Numbered from the stretch's first letter, positions 42,374 to 52,001 are shown. The stretch: 64,000 bases of DNA from Caulobacter rhizosphaerae (GCF_010977555.1 NZ_CP048815.1:5200501-5264500), one strand, 5' to 3'. The notes: generated by a model from the sequence alone, not told the origin. Numbers and translations: made by a program.

Positions 42374-43993
42374 CTACGCCTTCAGCCGCTCGATCAGCGC
42401 CGCGGTCGACGGATCGTGCTGGCCCACAGCCCCGCTCTCCAGCTCCGGCAGGATGCGACCCGCCATCACCTTGCCCAGCTCCACGCCCCACTGGTCGAAG
42501 CTGTTGATGCCCCAGATCACGCCCTCGACGAAGGTCTTGTGCTCGTAGAGGGCGATCAGGGCGCCGAACGCCTGGGGCGTCAGGCGCTCCATCAGCACCA
42601 GGGTCGACGGCCGGTTGCCGGCGAAGGTGCGCTGCGGGGCCAGGGTGGCGATTTCGGCTGGCGAAACACCCTTGGCGGTCAGCTCCGCGACGACGTCTTC
42701 GGTGGTGCGGCCCACCATGAACGCCTCGGCCTGGGCCAGCAGGTTGGACAGCAGCTTCTCGTGCATGCCGGCCGGGCCCTCGTCCGACTTGGCCACGCCG
42801 ATCAGCTCCATCGGGGTGATGTCGGTGCCCTGGTGCATGCACTGGAAATAGGCGTGCTGGACGTTGGTGCCCTCGTCGCCGAACACCACGGTGGCGGTGC
42901 CCCGTTTGACCGGCTGGCCGTCGGGCCCGACCGACTTGCCGTTGCTCTCCATCTCCAGCTGCTGGAGGAACGAGGCCAGGCGGCGCAGGCGGTGCGAATA
43001 GGGCACGACCGAGCGGGCGCGGCGGTCCAGGCCGTTGCGGTTGAAGATCTGGGCCAGGGCGATCAGCACCGGGGCGTTGGCCTCCAGCGAGGCGGTGCGG
43101 AAGTGCTGGTCCATTTCGGCGGCGCCGTCCAGGAAGCCCTGGAATGCGTCCCAGCCGCAGGCGACGGCCACCGACAGGCTGACCGACGACCACAGCGAAT
43201 AGCGGCCGCCCACCCAGTCCCAGAAACCGAACACCCGGTCATCGGCCACGCCGAAGGCGGCGGTCTTGTCCAGGGCGGTGGAGATGGCGGCCAGGTGGGC
43301 GTTGGCGCCCGCCTCGCCCAGGGCCGCGGCCAGCCAGGCGCGGGCGGCGCCGGCGTTGGCCAGGGTCTCCTGGGTGGTGAAGGTCTTGGAGACCACGATG
43401 ACCAGGGTCGTTTCCGGGTCCATGTCGGCCGTGGTCAGGGCGAACTCGGCGCCGTCGACATTGGCCACGAAGCGCAGGTCGATCTGCGGCTTGATCGGCC
43501 GCAGGGCGTCCCACAGCAGGCGCGGGCCCAGGTCGCTGCCGCCGATGCCGATGTGCAGGATGGCCTTGAACGGCTTGCCGGTGGCGCCCTTGATCGCGCC
43601 GGAGCGGACGGCCTCGGCGAAGGCCTTCATCCGGGCGCGGACGGCCTCGACCTCGGCCATGACCGGAACGCCGCCGGCCTTGACGTCGGCGCCGGCCGGG
43701 GCGCGAAGGGCGGTGTGCAGGACGGCGCGGCCCTCGGACGAGTTGATCGCCTCGCCGCCGAACATCCGGGCCCGGGCGCCCTCGACGTCGGCCGCGTGGG
43801 CCAGGTCCAGCGCCGCCTCGAGCCCGGCCTCGTCCCAGGCCTGCTTGGACAGGTCGATGTGCAGGCCGGCGACGTCCAGGGTCAGGGTCTCCAGCCGCCG
43901 GGGCTCGGCCTCGAAGAACTCGACGATGCGCTTTTCGCCGGCGGCCTTGGCGGCGGCTTCCAGGCGGGTCCAGGCGGCGTCGAGATCGGCCAT
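42374..43993 (-). CDS. pgi: Glucose-6-phosphate isomerase
   Basis: A 539-residue cytoplasmic enzyme of glycolysis/gluconeogenesis and the Entner-Doudoroff feed-in, interconverting glucose 6-phosphate and fructose 6-phosphate. Visible signatures are IGIGGSDLGP near residue 143, VVSKTFTTQETL near 203, GGRYSLWSSV near 264 and the catalytic H near GNGLDRRARS. The ATG at 43993 has AAGGAA 6 bases upstream, favouring it over the ATGs at 44008 and 44020. Confidence 0.95.
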   Translation of the reverse strand: MADLDAAWTRLEAAAKAAGEKRIVEFFEAEPRRLETLTLDVAGLHIDLSKQAWDEAGLEAALDLAHAADVEGARARMFGGEAINSSEGRAVLHTALRAPAGADVKAGGVPVMAEVEAVRARMKAFAEAVRSGAIKGATGKPFKAILHIGIGGSDLGPRLLWDALRPIKPQIDLRFVANVDGAEFALTTADMDPETTLVIVVSKTFTTQETLANAGAARAWLAAALGEAGANAHLAAISTALDKTAAFGVADDRVFGFWDWVGGRYSLWSSVSLSVAVACGWDAFQGFLDGAAEMDQHFRTASLEANAPVLIALAQIFNRNGLDRRARSVVPYSHRLRRLASFLQQLEMESNGKSVGPDGQPVKRGTATVVFGDEGTNVQHAYFQCMHQGTDITPMELIGVAKSDEGPAGMHEKLLSNLLAQAEAFMVGRTTEDVVAELTAKGVSPAEIATLAPQRTFAGNRPSTLVLMERLTPQAFGALIALYEHKTFVEGVIWGINSFDQWGVELGKVMAGRILPELESGAVGQHDPSTAALIERLKA

Positions 43994-44113
43994 GCGGCGT
44001 TCCTTCATGCGAGGGGTCACGGTTTTGGTAAATCGGCGTTTACCCGCGCGGGCTTACCAAACCCCTGCCGCCGCGTCATGAAGACCAATGACGTTTTTCG
44101 CGGGGAGAACTCC

Positions 44114-44608
44114 ATGTCCTGTGACGCCGTCGCCTTTTCCGCCATGCTCTGGTTCGCCTCGGGCAGCCCGGGCCTCCAGGCCGTCGACCCGGCCCCGGCC
44201 GTGATCCAGCAGGGGCAAGCCCCGGCCTCGGTGGCCGGCGAGCCGCTATTTGTCGACATCGTCGGCCGCGCCAAGCGGCTGAAGGCCCAAGCCGAGACCT
44301 ACCGCACCGGCCTGCCCAAGGACCCGGCCGCCGTCGCCGCGGCCCTGAAGGGCTTCGACGTCTTCCAAGGCCAGATCGCCGAGCTGGCCGCCCAGGACAT
44401 GAAGGGCCACGTGACCCTGAAGGAGCGCGGGGCGGTCGACGACCTCAAGTGCATCCTGCGCGGCATCAGCCAGGACCTGCCCGAGAAGCTGAAGGCCGTG
44501 GGCGAGGCCAAGACCGTCAAGGACCAGGACCTGGCCCTGCGCGACATGGTCTATCTGCTGAACGACAACGTGGAAGTGATCACCGCCCCGCCGCAACCGG
44601 CGGCGTGA
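44114..44608 (+). CDS. Hypothetical protein, probably exported
   Basis: A 164-residue protein with a hydrophobic N-terminus (residues ~6-22) that may be a signal sequence, a Pro/Ala/Gln-rich linker and a helical charged part (AKRLKAQAETYRTGLPKD, DDLKCILRGISQDLPEKLKA). I do not recognise a family. The ATG at 44114 has GGGGAG 6 bases before it; an earlier ATG at 44078 would add 12 residues. It is divergent from pgi and is followed 5 bases later by a family-2 repeat. Confidence 0.6.
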   Translation: MSCDAVAFSAMLWFASGSPGLQAVDPAPAVIQQGQAPASVAGEPLFVDIVGRAKRLKAQAETYRTGLPKDPAAVAAALKGFDVFQGQIAELAAQDMKGHVTLKERGAVDDLKCILRGISQDLPEKLKAVGEAKTVKDQDLALRDMVYLLNDNVEVITAPPQPAA

Positions 44609-44613
44609 GGCCC

Positions 44614-44720
44614 TGCGTCCTTCGAGGCTCGCCTAAGGCTCGCACCTCAGGATGAGGACTGTGGGTTGGCTCTGAGTTCCTCATCCTGAGGCGCCCGCGC
44701 AGCGGGCCTCGAAGGACGCA
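44614..44720. repeat. Intergenic inverted repeat, family 2, copy A
   Basis: Arms 44614-44658 (TGCGTCCTTCGAGGCTCGCC start, CTCAGGATGAGGA end) and 44678-44720 (TCCTCATCCTGAGGCGCCCG start, CTCGAAGGACGCA end); outer 13-15 bases pair well, the middle differs. The second arm is identical to that of the copy at 48291-48394. Confidence 0.85.
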
Positions 44721-44834
44721 CCGCCTTATGCATCCCGATACTTCAACCCGCCGCCGCACCTTCGCCATCGAGGCTTGATAAGGCGCAGCTCGCCGTCCAG
44801 AAGGTCGCCTCCTCGCGAAACTCCTCCGCCGATC

Positions 44835-45572
44835 ATGCCGCCAAAGTTCAAGTCCGCCGCCGTCCTCGCCGCCAGCCTGGTCCTGGGCGCTTGCGCCACC
44901 GAGACCAAGACCACGGTCTTCGTGCCGGTGGTCGCCCCCACCCCGCCCAGCTCGCTGACGCCGCAGCCGGTGATGCTGTTCAACCAGACCAAGGACGGCC
45001 GCAAGCTGTTCACCCTGGACGCCGAGTTCCCCTATTGCGACGCCGAGACCGGCAAGGTGATCGTGGTGCCGCGCTGGTACGTCACCGACTTCGCCAGCGT
45101 GCCCTGGTACGGCCAGGGCTTCGTCGACCCGCAGGGGCCGACGGCGCGGGCCGCCATCGTCCACGACTGGCTCTACACGATCGGCGAGCCGGGCAAGCGC
45201 GAGGAGGCCGACGACATCTTCCTGCGGGCGATGCTGAAATACGGCGTGCCGCCGTTCCAGGCCAACATCGCCTACAAAGCCGTGCGCATCGGCGGCGAGA
45301 AGGGCTACGGCCTGCCCACCGACTGGAAGTTCACCGATCCCAAGCGCCAGGACGTCTTCCAGCCCGCGCCCTTCGCCAAGCCCCGGACCGGCGCGGTGCG
45401 GATCTTGCCGCGCTGCCAGGGCTTCGGGGCGCTGATCCAGTCCGGCTGGCGAGCCTATCCGATCAAGGCCCCGGCGATCGCGGCCCCGCCGCCGGTGGTG
45501 GTGACGCGCACGCCGCTGGACCAGGTGCGCGAGCGGCTGCCGTTCGGCGGCAAGGGCGAGAAGAAGAAGTAG
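44835..45572 (+). CDS. DUF1353 lipoprotein
   Basis: A 245-residue lipoprotein (signal peptide with lipobox LGAC at residues ~15-18). The mature part contains a DUF1353 domain: VPRWYVTDFASVPWY near residue 77 and AAIVHDWLYTI near 104, with conserved Asp/His. DUF1353 is best known from phage proteins, but here it carries a lipobox and no phage genes surround it. The ATG at 44835 was chosen to start the signal peptide; the frame is open to 44775. Function unknown. Confidence 0.82.
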   Translation: MPPKFKSAAVLAASLVLGACATETKTTVFVPVVAPTPPSSLTPQPVMLFNQTKDGRKLFTLDAEFPYCDAETGKVIVVPRWYVTDFASVPWYGQGFVDPQGPTARAAIVHDWLYTIGEPGKREEADDIFLRAMLKYGVPPFQANIAYKAVRIGGEKGYGLPTDWKFTDPKRQDVFQPAPFAKPRTGAVRILPRCQGFGALIQSGWRAYPIKAPAIAAPPPVVVTRTPLDQVRERLPFGGKGEKKK

Positions 45573-45584
45573 GGGGTCTCGCCC

Positions 45585-47765
45585 CTACCCCTTCGCCGCG
45601 GTTTCCACCGCCTCTATAACCAGCCCCTCGGTCAGCAGCTGGGGCAGGATCACCGGCGCGCCGGATCCCTTCGGATAGACCAGGTACAGCGGCACGCCGG
45701 CCCGGCCGTGCTCGGCCAGGGCGGCGGCGATGGTCGCATCGCGCTTGGTCCAGTCGGCGCGCAGCAGCACCGCGTCGCTGGCCTTGAAAGCGTCGACCAG
45801 GCGCTGGCCCTTCAGGGCGGTTCCCTCATTGACCTTGCAGGTCACGCACCAGTCGGCGGTGAAGTCGACCATCACCACCTTGCCCTGGGCCTGCAGCACC
45901 TTGACCTTCTCGGGGCTCCAGGACTCGGCCGCCAGCCCTGGGCCGGCGGAGATCTCGGCCGAAACGGCGGCCGGAGCCGAGGCGGCCGGCGCGGCGCGGG
46001 CGCCAGCGACGACCAGGGCAATGGCGGCCACCAGCGACAGGGCCGCCAGGACGAACGGGACGGCCGCGCCCTTGCCGGCGATCGACCGCGCCTGGGCCAG
46101 GCCGTAGAGCCAGGCGGCGAAGGCGATCAGCACGCTGGCGGCCAGCAGGGCGGCCAGCGGGATCGACCCGGTCTGCTGGCTGTAGACCCACGCCAGCCAG
46201 GCGGCGGTGGCGTACATCGGGAAGGCCAAGCCCTTCTTCAGCACGTCCATCCACGGACCGGGACGCGGCAGGCGGGCCAGCAGGCCGGGTATGAAGGCCA
46301 GGAGCACGAACGGCGCGGCGAAGCCCAGGGCCAGGGCCAGGAACACCAACAGCGAGGCCAGCGGCGGCTGGGTCAGGGCGAAGCCCAGGGCGCCAGCCAT
46401 GAACGGCGCGGTGCAGGGCGCGGCCACGACCACGGCCAGCGCGCCGGTCAGGAACGAACCGCCCAGACCGCTGCTGCTGGTCCCCGACGCCACGCCCTGC
46501 ACCGAGGCGCCAACCTCGAACACGCCCGACATGTTCAGCGCCACCAGCAGCATCAGCAGGGCCAGGCCCGCCACCACCGCCGGCGACTGCAGCTGGAAGC
46601 CCCAGCCCACGGCGGCTCCGCCCGCCCGCACCGCGATCAGCAGGCCGGCCAGGGCCAGGAAGGTGACGACCACCCCGGCCAGGAAGGCCAAGCCCTGGAC
46701 GCGGGTTCGACCGGCGTCATGGGCGTGGGCGGTCAGGCTGGCCGCCTTCATCGACAGGATCGGGAAGACGCAGGGCATCAGGTTGAGGATCAAGCCGCCC
46801 AGGAAGGCGAAGGCCACGGCCAGGGGCAGGCCCAGGCTGGCGCCGTCGGCCGAGCCATGGGCCTTGGCCGGCGCGGCGGGCGGCGCGCCCAGGCCGGCGG
46901 CGGCGGCGGGGATCGCGCCCGGCGTGGCGGTGATCTCGTAGGCCGCGCCGTTCAGGGCCAGCACGCCGGCCAATTCCGTGGGTTTGGCCTCGGCCTGGGT
47001 GAAATCGTAGCCGGGGGTCAGCGACAGGGTCAGGCCCCCGGGGCCGCGCTCGATCGCCTGCTCGGGCGGGTGCTCGATGACCTTGCCGGAATAGGGATAG
47101 AAGAACGCGCCGGACAGGTCGGCGCCCTTCAGCGGCGCGCCGGTGACGGCCAGCTTCAGCACCGAGCCCTGGAGGTCGAACACCGCCTTCAGCCCGGCCG
47201 GCTTGGGAGCCTTGGCCAGGGTCTCGGCGACCTTGGCGCCCCACTTGGGGTCAGTCTGAGGCGTCCCCGCCACCACGGGCAGGGTCAGGGTGACGACGGC
47301 GTCCTCGGGCACGCAGACCTGCTCGCAGACCAGGAAGGCGGCGGCGGCCTTCAGGGTGACCACCGAGCCGACCTGGGCGCTGGCCGGCGCGCTGATCGGC
47401 ACGGGCAGCAGCACCTCGCCGGTATAGGCGAAGTCCAGCAGCGGCCCGACACGGCTCTTCTCGGGGGTCGGCCAGACGATGTCGCCGGCGGTCCAGCCGG
47501 CCGGCAGGGTCCAGACGATGCGCGTCGCGTCGCCGGCGTCGCCGGGATTGCGCCAATAGGTGTGCCAGCCGGGCTGGATCTTCTGGCGCAGGGCCACATA
47601 GACGGTCGAGCCGGGCGCGACACCGGCGTCCTGCGACACCAGCTCGACCTCGATGTGCCCGGTCTGGATCGGTTCGGCCTTGGCCGTTCCGCCCAAGCCC
47701 GGCGCGCCGACGCAGAGGGCGATCACCAGCGCCGGAAGGACGGCGAGCAGCTTTCGAAGCGACAT
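45585..47765 (-). CDS. DsbD/ScsB-type protein-disulfide reductase
   Basis: A 726-residue transmembrane electron carrier. After a signal peptide (residues ~1-30), a periplasmic DsbD-alpha-like domain (~31-270) is followed by an eight-span DsbD membrane domain (~310-590; contains the redox Cys motifs NLMPCVFPI and APCTAPFM) and a C-terminal thioredoxin-like domain with WCVTC near residue 640. It passes electrons from the cytoplasm to the periplasm. The large N-terminal domain is of ScsB type. The ATG at 47765 heads the signal peptide. Confidence 0.92.
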   Translation of the reverse strand: MSLRKLLAVLPALVIALCVGAPGLGGTAKAEPIQTGHIEVELVSQDAGVAPGSTVYVALRQKIQPGWHTYWRNPGDAGDATRIVWTLPAGWTAGDIVWPTPEKSRVGPLLDFAYTGEVLLPVPISAPASAQVGSVVTLKAAAAFLVCEQVCVPEDAVVTLTLPVVAGTPQTDPKWGAKVAETLAKAPKPAGLKAVFDLQGSVLKLAVTGAPLKGADLSGAFFYPYSGKVIEHPPEQAIERGPGGLTLSLTPGYDFTQAEAKPTELAGVLALNGAAYEITATPGAIPAAAAGLGAPPAAPAKAHGSADGASLGLPLAVAFAFLGGLILNLMPCVFPILSMKAASLTAHAHDAGRTRVQGLAFLAGVVVTFLALAGLLIAVRAGGAAVGWGFQLQSPAVVAGLALLMLLVALNMSGVFEVGASVQGVASGTSSSGLGGSFLTGALAVVVAAPCTAPFMAGALGFALTQPPLASLLVFLALALGFAAPFVLLAFIPGLLARLPRPGPWMDVLKKGLAFPMYATAAWLAWVYSQQTGSIPLAALLAASVLIAFAAWLYGLAQARSIAGKGAAVPFVLAALSLVAAIALVVAGARAAPAASAPAAVSAEISAGPGLAAESWSPEKVKVLQAQGKVVMVDFTADWCVTCKVNEGTALKGQRLVDAFKASDAVLLRADWTKRDATIAAALAEHGRAGVPLYLVYPKGSGAPVILPQLLTEGLVIEAVETAAKG

Positions 47766-47892
47766 GAACAGGTTCCAGGCTGGCCCAGGGTACAGATGGG
47801 GCAAGACACATGACCTCTCCAAGCGCTCTCGACAATGGCCAAGCCGCCGTGATCAGGTCGGTGACCCGCGTTCGCAAGAGAGTCGCCCACCC

Positions 47893-48285
47893 ATGCCCGC
47901 TTCCTTCGACGATATCGAGATCGGCCAGGTGGTCACGCTGGGGACCACGGTGGTCGACGGCAAGGCGTTGGACGCCTTCTGCGCGGCCTTCCAGCCCGGC
48001 TGGCCGGCGGCCAGCGGCGCGCCCGACACCATGGTCTTCGCCATCTGGTCCAAGCTGGACGCCGAGGCCAGCGCCGCCTGGCCCCAGACCAAGCGGGTCG
48101 GGGTCGACGCCCTGCGCTGGCTGCGCAACCCGCCGGCCGGCGAGCTGTTGCGCGGCCGCATGACGGTGATGGGCAAGGACCCGGTGGGCGACGGCAAGGG
48201 CATCGTCATCGCCCAGCACGACCTGCTGGACGAGGCGGGGCGCCTGGTCTTCTCGTGCCTGACGCGGAGTATCTTCGCGCGGTGA
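47893..48285 (+). CDS. MaoC-like hotdog-fold protein
   Basis: A 130-residue protein opening with FDDIEIGQVVTLGTTVVDGKALDAF, the MaoC/hydratase signature, and ending LTRSIFAR. Single hotdog domain. Enoyl-CoA hydratase activity is possible but the catalytic Asp-His pair is not clear. It is divergent from the DsbD-like gene and is followed by a family-2 repeat 5 bases after its stop. Confidence 0.75.
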   Translation: MPASFDDIEIGQVVTLGTTVVDGKALDAFCAAFQPGWPAASGAPDTMVFAIWSKLDAEASAAWPQTKRVGVDALRWLRNPPAGELLRGRMTVMGKDPVGDGKGIVIAQHDLLDEAGRLVFSCLTRSIFAR

Positions 48286-48290
48286 GGCCT

Positions 48291-48394
48291 TGCGTCCTTC
48301 AAGGCTAGCCTGCGGCTCGCACCTCAGGACGAGGACCTCGGTGCACCGCATTCCTCATCCTGAGGCGCCCGCGCAGCGGGCCTCGAAGGACGCA
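48291..48394. repeat. Intergenic inverted repeat, family 2, copy B
   Basis: Arms 48291-48335 and 48352-48394, spacer 16 bases. Arm 2 is identical to arm 2 at 44678-44720; arm 1 differs at several places (TTCAAGGCTAGCCTGCGGC). As in copy A it begins right after a plus-strand stop codon (TGAGGC..TGCGTCC). Confidence 0.85.
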
Positions 48395-48413
48395 CCAAGT
48401 TCACTTCAGAAAC

Positions 48414-48448
48414 GAAAAAGGCGGCGGGCTCTTTCGAACCTGCCGCCT
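48414..48448 (-). terminator. Rho-independent terminator of the sapC-like gene
   Basis: AGGCGGCGGG/CCTGCCGCCT stem (48419-48448) with TTTTTCG following on the minus strand, 26 bases after the stop codon. Confidence 0.75.
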
Positions 48449-48473
48449 CTTCCAACGCCGTGGAGCGTAAAGC

Positions 48474-49268
48474 CTAGTTCAGCGCGCCGTTGGCGACCTG
48501 CTGCTGCTGGCGCAGGGTGGCCAGGGCGATCAGGCGGTCCCAGCCGATCAGCGACACCAGGTGCGCATAGATCTGGGCCAGGGCGCCGCTGGTCTGCAGC
48601 TCCTTGATCTTGTCGGCCGGCAGGGCGTTCAGCTTCTCTTCCGAGACGCCGAAATACTCGGCCACGGTCTGCGGCTCGCCCGGCTGGCCGTTCTGGTCCA
48701 TCGGGGTGAAAATGGCCTTCTTCAGTTCGAAGAGGTCGTTGTCCTTCAGCAGTTGCACGAACGAGTCGGTGCGGCGGCGCTCGACTTCGAAGTCGTCGCA
48801 GAACTTGATGCAGTTCTGGGTGTATTCGGTCGGCTCGCCCTTGTCGTCGAACAGCGGGGTCTGGCCGCCCTCGGCCAGCAGGTCCGAGCCGCGGTCGATG
48901 CAGACGATCAACCGGTCCTGGCTCTCGTCATTGGCCAGGACGAACGGATAGCGGCGGATATAGGCGGGGATATAAGCGCCCGCCTCGAAGGCGCCGTCGG
49001 CCTGGATGAACAGGTTCTCGCCGGTGTTCAGGCCCATCACGGCCAGCGGCACGCGGTCATCGCCGGCGAAGATCACCGGATAGCTGAGGGCGGCCGGGGC
49101 GAATTCGGTGACGGCCAGCGGCACGGCGGTGCCGTTCAGGGCGAAGCTGTACGGCTTGTCCTTGTGGACCAGGGCGAGCTTGGCGTGCTGCTCGCGGTTC
49201 AGCGGCTCCGGCGAGGAGTAGAAGAGGACGTTGCCGGAGATGCCGCCGGCGGGTTGGGTCGTTTCCAT
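48474..49268 (-). CDS. SapC family protein
   Basis: A 264-residue protein matching the SapC family, named from S-layer-linked genes in some bacteria: ALVHKDKPYSFA near residue 28, YPVIFAGDDRVPLAVMGL, ENLFIQADGAFEAGAYIPAYIRRYPFVLA near 85, and NCIKFCDDFE near 155. No signal peptide. In several Proteobacteria such genes lie with S-layer genes; none is seen here. Function is not settled. Confidence 0.9.
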   Translation of the reverse strand: METTQPAGGISGNVLFYSSPEPLNREQHAKLALVHKDKPYSFALNGTAVPLAVTEFAPAALSYPVIFAGDDRVPLAVMGLNTGENLFIQADGAFEAGAYIPAYIRRYPFVLANDESQDRLIVCIDRGSDLLAEGGQTPLFDDKGEPTEYTQNCIKFCDDFEVERRRTDSFVQLLKDNDLFELKKAIFTPMDQNGQPGEPQTVAEYFGVSEEKLNALPADKIKELQTSGALAQIYAHLVSLIGWDRLIALATLRQQQQVANGALN

Positions 49269-49531
49269 GAACAGCTCGACAAAAGGCTAATGAACGGACG
49301 CCTATTGCGCTCAGGCGGCCTTTAAAGGTCTGGCGCTTCTAGCCGATCCCGCGGGGCCTCGCAATCGACCCCTCCGCCCTGCGGTTCAGCGGCGCTTCGG
49401 TTTCGCCCGTGGCGGGAGAACGGGCGCGAAAGATCGCCGCGTCGGGCGGCTTCCGGGGCGACCATCGTACGGCCGCGCTTGACGCAGGCCCTCGGCGCCG
49501 GTCTGTGGGAAGGATCGAGCGGAGGCCGTCC

Positions 49532-50344
49532 ATGACCCGAAACGCCCTGTTATCGGCCGCCCTGGCCGGCCTCCTGCTGGTGGGTTGCGCGCCGGTCCAG
49601 GACCGGTTCTCGGGCTCGAAGGCCGCGCCCTACGCGGTCAGCCCCAGCACGAGCAGCTGGACCAAGCCGCCGCCCGGCTACCTGACCACTGGCATGAACC
49701 TGGACGGGGCGCTGATCGTCGGCCCGCCGCCGGCCCCGGACTCGCCGCGCGGCAAGGCCGACCGGGCGACCTTCGAGGCCACGCGCAAGCTGGCCGGCAC
49801 GCCGGCCTGGAACACGGCCATCGCCGACGCCGACCTGTCGGGCGCGCACGGCTTCAAGAGCTTCTCCTGCGCGGCCGGCGTGACGATCGGACCGCAGGCG
49901 ACCCCGACCCTGGCCCGGCTGCTGCTGCGGATGACCGACGACGCGGCCACCCTCTACCAGCCGGCCAAGGCCGCCTTCCAGCGTCCGCGCCCGCCGGTCG
50001 GCAATACCCGGCCGATCTGTGTGCCACGCGAGAAGTGGATCGAGACCGATGGCTCCTACCCGTCCGGCCACGGCCTGATCGGCTGGTCCTGGGCGCTGGT
50101 GATCGCCGAGGTCGCCCCCGAGCACGCCAGCGCCGTCCTGGCCCGTGGTCGCGACTTCGGCGACAGCCGCGTCGTCTGCGGCGTGCACTATCCCAGCGAC
50201 ATCGAGGCCGGCCGCTATCTGGGCTCGGCCCTGGTCTCGCGCCTGCATCAGGACCCGGCGTTCATGGCCGACCTGGCGAAAGCCAGGGCCGAGGTGGCGG
50301 CGTCCCGGGCGAACGGAACGCCGACGGGGTGCTCCGCCGGGTAG
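49532..50344 (+). CDS. PAP2-type acid phosphatase lipoprotein (PhoN-like)
   Basis: A 270-residue lipoprotein (lipobox VGCA near residue 18) of the class A non-specific acid phosphatase type. The three PAP2 motifs are KAAFQRPRPP near residue 152, GSYPSGH near 177 and SRVVCGVHYPSD near 212. They contain the phosphate-binding Lys/Arg, Ser-Gly-His and catalytic Arg-His. The enzyme would release phosphate from organic esters in the periplasm. The ATG at 49532 is preceded by GGAGG, 6 bases away. Confidence 0.9.
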   Translation: MTRNALLSAALAGLLLVGCAPVQDRFSGSKAAPYAVSPSTSSWTKPPPGYLTTGMNLDGALIVGPPPAPDSPRGKADRATFEATRKLAGTPAWNTAIADADLSGAHGFKSFSCAAGVTIGPQATPTLARLLLRMTDDAATLYQPAKAAFQRPRPPVGNTRPICVPREKWIETDGSYPSGHGLIGWSWALVIAEVAPEHASAVLARGRDFGDSRVVCGVHYPSDIEAGRYLGSALVSRLHQDPAFMADLAKARAEVAASRANGTPTGCSAG

Positions 50345-50396
50345 GCGGGCGGCGTTCACCCCGCCTTCTCCGGGCTCACCGCCGCTCGAACGGATC

Positions 50397-52001
50397 TCAA
50401 TCCAGCATCCGCTCCAAGGTAGAAAGCTCATCGGCCTCGCGGGAGGGTTTGTCCCAGCGGATCCGGTTGATGCGCGGGAACCGCATGGCCACGCCTGACT
50501 TGTGGCGGGTCGAGCGCTGCAGACCCTCGAACGCCACCTCGAACACCAGGCCGAACTCCAGGTCGGCGCGCACCGAGCGCACCGGCCCGAACCGCTCGAT
50601 CGTGTGGTCGCGCACGAACTTGTCGATCTGTTTCAGCTCCTCGTCGGTGAAGCCGAAATAGGCCTTGCCCACCGGCGTCAGGTGACGCGTCCCGGTCTCA
50701 TCCTCGCGCCAGACTCCGAAGGTGTAGTCGGAATAGAAGCTGGACCGCTTGCCGTGGCCGCGCTGGGCGTACATCAGCACCGCGTCGATCAGGCGAGGGT
50801 CACGTTTCCACTTGAACCACGGGCCCTTGGGGCGGCCGGGCTCGTAGACGCTGTCCCAGCGCTTGAGCATCAGGCCCTCGGCGATGGCTGGATCGCCTTC
50901 CGGCGGCTGGGCCCGCAGGGCCGCCAATTCCTCCCAGGTCGCGAAGGGCTGGATCGGCGACAGGTCGATGCGCGGGCTGGCCGCCTGGTCCACGAACGCC
51001 TCCAGCCGCGCCCGGCGTTCCCGGAACGGCAAGCCGCGCAGGTCGGCCTCGCCGTCCAGCAGCAGGTCATAGGCGCGGATACCCGCCGGATAGGCGTGCA
51101 GTTGCTTGGCGTCGACGGTCTTGCGGTTCAGTCGCTGCTGCAGGTCGCCGAAGCTGGCCACGGCCCCGTCGCGCATCACCAAGAGCTCGCCGTCGATCGC
51201 CCCCTCGAAGGTCAGGGCCTCGACCACGTCGGGAAAGGTCGCCGAGATGTCGTCGCCGGTGCGGGTATAGAGCCGCTTCTCGCCCCGCTCGCTGACCGCC
51301 TGGACGCGGATGCCGTCCCACTTCCACTCGGCGGCGTAGTCGGCCGGATCCAGCTTGGCGAAGTCGACCGCCTCGTCGATCGCCTGGGCCAGCATGACCG
51401 GCCGGAAACGACCGGGCGCGTCGGGCGAGGGCTGTTCGGAGCGCCCCTCCAGCCAAGCGAACAGGTCGCCATAGGGCGGGGTCATGGCGTGCCAGACCTC
51501 CTCGACCTGGCCGATCTCCACCTGGCCGAAGTCGGCGCAGGCCTGCTTGGCCAGCCGCGCCGAGACCCCGACCCGCAAGCCGCCGGTCATCAGTTTCAGC
51601 AGCGCCCAGCGGCCGTCGGCGTCCAGGGCGTCCAGCCAGCCTTCGATCAACCGCTGCACTTCGGATCGGGACGCCGTGCGCAGGCTCTCGACCACTTCAG
51701 ACAGGTCGGGCTCTCGATTGGCGCCGGGTTTCTCGGGCCATACCAGGGCGACGGTCTCGGCCAGGTCGCCGACATAGTCATAGGACCAGGCGAACAGCTG
51801 GGGGTCCATCCGGCTCTCGACCGCCTTGCGGATGAAGGCCGGCTTGGCGGCGTTGAACGACAGCGCTCCGGTCAGGGCCGCCAGCACCCAGCCGCGCTCG
51901 GGATCGGGGGTCTCGCCCAGGAAGTCCTTGATCAAGATCAGCTTGGCGTTGCGCGAGCTGGTCAGGGACAGCCGGTCGAGAAGGTGGGCGAAGGCGCGCA
52001 T
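50397..52001 (-). CDS. ATP-dependent DNA ligase
   Basis: A 534-residue ATP-dependent ligase. N-terminal DNA-binding domain (~1-190), nucleotidyltransferase domain with the lysine motif EWKWDGIR (K-W-D-G) near residue 216, later motifs EGLMLKRW near 375 and PWFKWKRD near 398, then an OB-fold. NAD-dependent LigA is the replicative enzyme, so this one is probably for repair. A related MBL-fold exonuclease gene lies 1.6 kb on; such pairs form the ligase-associated repair cluster. Confidence 0.93.
   Translation of the reverse strand: MRAFAHLLDRLSLTSSRNAKLILIKDFLGETPDPERGWVLAALTGALSFNAAKPAFIRKAVESRMDPQLFAWSYDYVGDLAETVALVWPEKPGANREPDLSEVVESLRTASRSEVQRLIEGWLDALDADGRWALLKLMTGGLRVGVSARLAKQACADFGQVEIGQVEEVWHAMTPPYGDLFAWLEGRSEQPSPDAPGRFRPVMLAQAIDEAVDFAKLDPADYAAEWKWDGIRVQAVSERGEKRLYTRTGDDISATFPDVVEALTFEGAIDGELLVMRDGAVASFGDLQQRLNRKTVDAKQLHAYPAGIRAYDLLLDGEADLRGLPFRERRARLEAFVDQAASPRIDLSPIQPFATWEELAALRAQPPEGDPAIAEGLMLKRWDSVYEPGRPKGPWFKWKRDPRLIDAVLMYAQRGHGKRSSFYSDYTFGVWREDETGTRHLTPVGKAYFGFTDEELKQIDKFVRDHTIERFGPVRSVRADLEFGLVFEVAFEGLQRSTRHKSGVAMRFPRINRIRWDKPSREADELSTLERMLD

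Noticed and set aside
44835..45572. DUF1353 gene considered as a prophage remnant.
   Set aside because: It carries a lipobox and has the base composition of its neighbours; no phage genes lie nearby.
25794..48394. Repeated inverted elements considered as a CRISPR or attachment sites.
   Set aside because: Copies are kilobases apart, each an inverted pair, with no regular spacers, cas genes, integrase or tRNA.
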